Shown here: in pieces, positions 61,509 through 64,000 of the stretch
Layout: every line of letters starts with the position of its first letter
How positions within the stretch are numbered: position 1 is the stretch's first letter
Assembly (NCBI GenBank): GCA_020628855.1
Contig: JAHDEL010000004.1
Coordinates: forward strand, 1 to 64,000
Source: Saprospiraceae bacterium
GTDB taxonomy: Bacteria > Bacteroidota > Bacteroidia > Chitinophagales > Saprospiraceae
DNA: 64,000 nt
Direction of reading: 5' to 3'
Position numbers and translations under genes: made by a program
Notes under the pieces: generated by a model
What the model saw: the letters and a program-made list of their open reading frames with translations, nothing else
Told to the model about the DNA's origin: nothing
Databases searched by the model: none

Positions 61509-62620
61509 GGCTGCAAACTCAATATATATTGACCAATCTTTTGTCCGATGATGGACAGGTAACTCCCAGCATGTTTTATTGCTTGGTCTGTATTCTCTGC
61601 AATGTCCATGATTGCAAAAGTCTTATTGGACAATGTTGCCCTAATAGCATCATCATACCCGCCACAAACTAAAACAACTGGCTTTTTTGCATCCTTGCAG
61701 AATTCTACAATCCTTCCTGGCACTTTGCCTTGAAATGATGAAGCATCCAAGTAACCTTCTCCTGTAATTATGATATCTGCATTCTCAATATGACTTTTGA
61801 GAGAAACAAGGTCAGCCAGAAAGTCAAAGCCAGATGTAATAGACGCATTCAATACTCCATGCAATCCAGCAGCTATCCCTCCTGCTGCTCCCCCACCCTT
61901 AACAGTACTAATATCTCGTCCAAAGTGTTTTTGGACTATCTCAGAAATATGCACCAATCCTCCATCTAAATCTTTGACTTGCTCTTCTGTTGCACCTTTC
62001 TGAGGGCCAAAAACATAAGCAGCACCATTGAGGCCATAAAGCGGATTATCAACATCTGATAGAATAGTAAAATTAGTCAGGGGAAGGTCTGGCATTCGGA
62101 TGTCCGCAATTGCTTGAAGATTACCTCCACAAGGAACAAGAATATCTCCTTCTTCATTCAAGAACTCGAAACCTAAGCTATGTAAAATTCCAAATCCAGC
62201 ATCTGTAGAACAACTGCCACCCAGGCAAAGAATAATTTCAGTACACCGACGTCTTATTGCATCTTGAATGAGTATACCAGTGCCTAGTGTAGTAGTCTGC
62301 ATTGGATCCAATTCGTGTGCTTGAAGATGAACTATCCCTGATGAAAGAGCAAGCTCTATCAAGGCTTTTTGCTCATTAATCAAATACCAACTAGTGATTG
62401 TCCGATGCAATGGATCCAAAGTATGCATCTCAATCTTTTCAAATTGAGGTAAGAGTTTCTGGATAATCTCTAATGTTCCATCCCCTCCATCAGCCATACT
62501 CACTTTATCTATAGAGACAGAGTCAAGATCTGACTCCTTTAATCCTTTCGCTAAATAATCAGAAACTTCAGCTGCTGTAAGACTGCCTTTGAATTTATCA
62601 GAGACAATTAGAATATTCAT
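61505..62620 (-). CDS. glxK: Glycerate kinase
   Basis: A 371-residue glycerate kinase of the GlxK/GarK type. Motifs are VSDKFKGSLTAAEVS at the N-terminus, SMADGGDGTLEI, LCLGGSCSTDAGFGI, GGGAAGGIAAGLHG and ITGEGYLDASSFQGK. It phosphorylates D-glycerate with ATP to 2-phosphoglycerate (some members give 3-phosphoglycerate), feeding glyoxylate or sugar-acid breakdown into glycolysis. Its ATG directly abuts the stop of the symporter gene, with no gap, so the symporter may import glycerate or a related acid. It overlaps the convergent PqqB-like gene by 4 bases. Confidence 0.94.
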   Translation of the reverse strand: MNILIVSDKFKGSLTAAEVSDYLAKGLKESDLDSVSIDKVSMADGGDGTLEIIQKLLPQFEKIEMHTLDPLHRTITSWYLINEQKALIELALSSGIVHLQAHELDPMQTTTLGTGILIQDAIRRRCTEIILCLGGSCSTDAGFGILHSLGFEFLNEEGDILVPCGGNLQAIADIRMPDLPLTNFTILSDVDNPLYGLNGAAYVFGPQKGATEEQVKDLDGGLVHISEIVQKHFGRDISTVKGGGAAGGIAAGLHGVLNASITSGFDFLADLVSLKSHIENADIIITGEGYLDASSFQGKVPGRIVEFCKDAKKPVVLVCGGYDDAIRATLSNKTFAIMDIAENTDQAIKHAGSYLSIIGQKIGQYILSLQP

Positions 62621-64000
62621 TTAGAAAATATTGACCAAGTATATACTTATCAAGATAAAGGAAATGAATGCTAAAATGAGTATACCTGCTTTACCTAGAT
62701 CTAGTTTCTCAGCATTGACTTCTGGAATCTCCTTGTTATTCTGACCAATAAATGAACTCACAATTAAGGAAACTAGAACTGTGACAACCGCACCTATTGC
62801 ATTCCACCAAAACCAAAAGACTTGTGGACAATAGAGCCAGAGATATACATTAACCAAAACACCAACCAGTATTCCAGCATTTGCTCCAATAAAGTTAGTG
62901 CGCTTAATGCCAATAGCACAAATGAAAGTCCCCAAAATAGGACCATAAAAAACAGACCCAATTTTATTTATAGCCTCTATGACTGTCTTAGCTATATCTC
63001 CTGTGAAGAATGCAAAAACAATGCAGAATACCCCCCAGAATATTGCTGAATACTTAGAGTACTTCATGTATGTTTCCGTAGGAAGATCTTTCTTTCTATT
63101 GAAAATATCTTCTACTGTAGCCGCACTCAACGAATTAATCGTACTACTCAATGAAGACATCGCAGCTGAAAAGATTGCCACCATAAGTATACCGATTATC
63201 CCATGTGGTAGATACTCCCGTATGAAGATTGGAATCATCAAATCGGGCTTGTCTGCCGGAATCATTTTTTGAAACTCAGGAACCTTCACTACCAATGTTC
63301 CTATGACTAATCCCATTATGCAATAGGTCACTGTGACAGGAAACCTCATCAGACCATTACATAACAAGGCTTTTTTAACTGTAGGCAAATCCTTTGCTGA
63401 AAACAATCTTTGTACTTGACTTTGATCAGTCCCATAATAAGATGCATACAAGAAAAAACCTCCGATTACCATTGGCCAAAAGCCAAACTCTTCACCTTCA
63501 TTAAACCCTAATGAACTGAAGTCCACAGCAGTCAGCCGATTAGGATCGACATCTGCCACAAAGGCATCCCAGCCACCAATTAGACTTAGTCCATAGCCAA
63601 GACATATTATGATGCCTAAGAAAAGGATAATCATTTGAATAACATCACCATAGACCACTGCCTTCATTCCTCCTTGATAAGAGTAGATTAGAGTTACCAC
63701 TCCTATTAATATAATCGTGACCCACATCGGAATAGCCATAACGCTGGTCAAAATGAGTGCCACTGTATAGATCATTACACTTGTAGCAAAACCTCTTGAT
63801 ATTTGGAAAACAATACTTAAGAGTACTCGGGTGGAGGCATCATATCTATTCTCTAAATATTCATAAACTGAAACGATACCCATCTTGAACATGGGAGGAA
63901 TGAGGTAAACCATTAAAAACAACATGGCCAACGGGACAGCAAATTCGTAAGTAAGCCACATCAATCCTCCACCATCCTTGAGCCCAACAAATGCTGGAGC
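62621..64000 (-). CDS. Sodium:solute symporter (SSS family), 5' end outside window
   Basis: At least 460 residues of an SSS-family symporter with about 11-12 visible membrane helices. The reading frame stays open through the right edge (AFVGLKDGGGLM before the first TTG/ATG), so the true start lies beyond base 64000. Family motifs include YQGGMKAVVYGDVIQ and the ATVEDIFNRK region after SSLSSTINSLS. SSS carriers import sugars, sugar acids, amino acids or similar with Na+. The adjacent glycerate kinase suggests a sugar-acid or glycerate substrate, but this is inference. Confidence 0.9.
   Translation of the reverse strand, partial: APAFVGLKDGGGLMWLTYEFAVPLAMLFLMVYLIPPMFKMGIVSVYEYLENRYDASTRVLLSIVFQISRGFATSVMIYTVALILTSVMAIPMWVTIILIGVVTLIYSYQGGMKAVVYGDVIQMIILFLGIIICLGYGLSLIGGWDAFVADVDPNRLTAVDFSSLGFNEGEEFGFWPMVIGGFFLYASYYGTDQSQVQRLFSAKDLPTVKKALLCNGLMRFPVTVTYCIMGLVIGTLVVKVPEFQKMIPADKPDLMIPIFIREYLPHGIIGILMVAIFSAAMSSLSSTINSLSAATVEDIFNRKKDLPTETYMKYSKYSAIFWGVFCIVFAFFTGDIAKTVIEAINKIGSVFYGPILGTFICAIGIKRTNFIGANAGILVGVLVNVYLWLYCPQVFWFWWNAIGAVVTVLVSLIVSSFIGQNNKEIPEVNAEKLDLGKAGILILAFISFILISIYLVNIF

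Overview
This window is AT-rich chromosomal DNA of a member of the phylum Bacteroidota. The evidence is direct: five secreted proteins end in type IX secretion (T9SS) sorting domains of types A and B, the primary sigma factor is the short (about 290 residue) Bacteroidota form, Shine-Dalgarno sequences are largely absent, and many genes have the phylum's -7 promoter element TAnnTTTG, some with TTG 18-19 bases upstream. The very long HYR/PKD-like adhesin-type proteins with dockerin-like and cohesin-like tails suggest a Saprospiria-like marine lineage; that rank is an inference. No rRNA, tRNA, CRISPR array, prophage or insertion sequence was seen.

Layout. 1-1.9 kb: two secreted thioredoxin-fold proteins transcribed divergently, then a MarR regulator. 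2-4.2 kb: pyrF, a NifU-type scaffold and an Mrp/NBP35 ATPase, i.e. Fe-S cluster handling next to pyrimidine synthesis. 4.3-9.7 kb: an unusual same-strand cluster with an ABC ATPase, an enlarged permease, a membrane-anchored solute-binding protein fused to an OmpA peptidoglycan-binding domain, a two-TM coiled-coil protein and a cytosolic coiled-coil protein. This is the best candidate for an undescribed system. 9.8-11.7 kb: a PD-(D/E)XK HsdR-N-like protein and an unknown 502-residue partner. 11.9-14.3 kb: ppk and rplS. 14.4-16.6 kb: a PKD-type T9SS type B protein. 16.7-26.7 kb: housekeeping genes (TsaC-like, C-terminal processing protease, primary sigma factor, SRPBCC protein, phosphoglucosamine mutase-type enzyme, class V aminotransferase, smc).

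26.8-40.5 kb is the secreted-protein block: two giant paralogous-tailed proteins (1328 and 2023 residues) and, divergently, a 1041-residue cysteine-rich modular protein containing a nearly perfect 285-bp tandem duplication. 40.5-44.4 kb: SUI1/YciH, a TrmH-family methyltransferase, a PBP1-like lipoprotein and guaA. 44.4-49 kb: an FG-GAP T9SS protein divergent from an NhaC-type antiporter that carries an extra exported N-terminal domain, and a DUF4296-like lipoprotein. 49-53 kb: an unknown 544-residue protein, then beta-phosphoglucomutase and a GH13 lipoprotein, which together suggest alpha-glucan use. 52.8-57.9 kb: a YkoF-like protein, an exported amidotransferase-like protein, a BatA-like vWA membrane protein and an outer-membrane-type protein. 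57.9-64 kb: dnaG, an exported unknown, a PqqB-like lipoprotein, glycerate kinase and a sodium:solute symporter that runs off the right edge.

Genes are tightly packed. Same-strand neighbours often overlap by 1-4 bases. Four of the eight convergent pairs share a 4-base CTAR/TTAA overlap containing both stop codons. Seven gene starts have a perfect TAnnTTTG only 4-8 bases upstream, which points to leaderless or nearly leaderless transcripts and moves the start of guaA.
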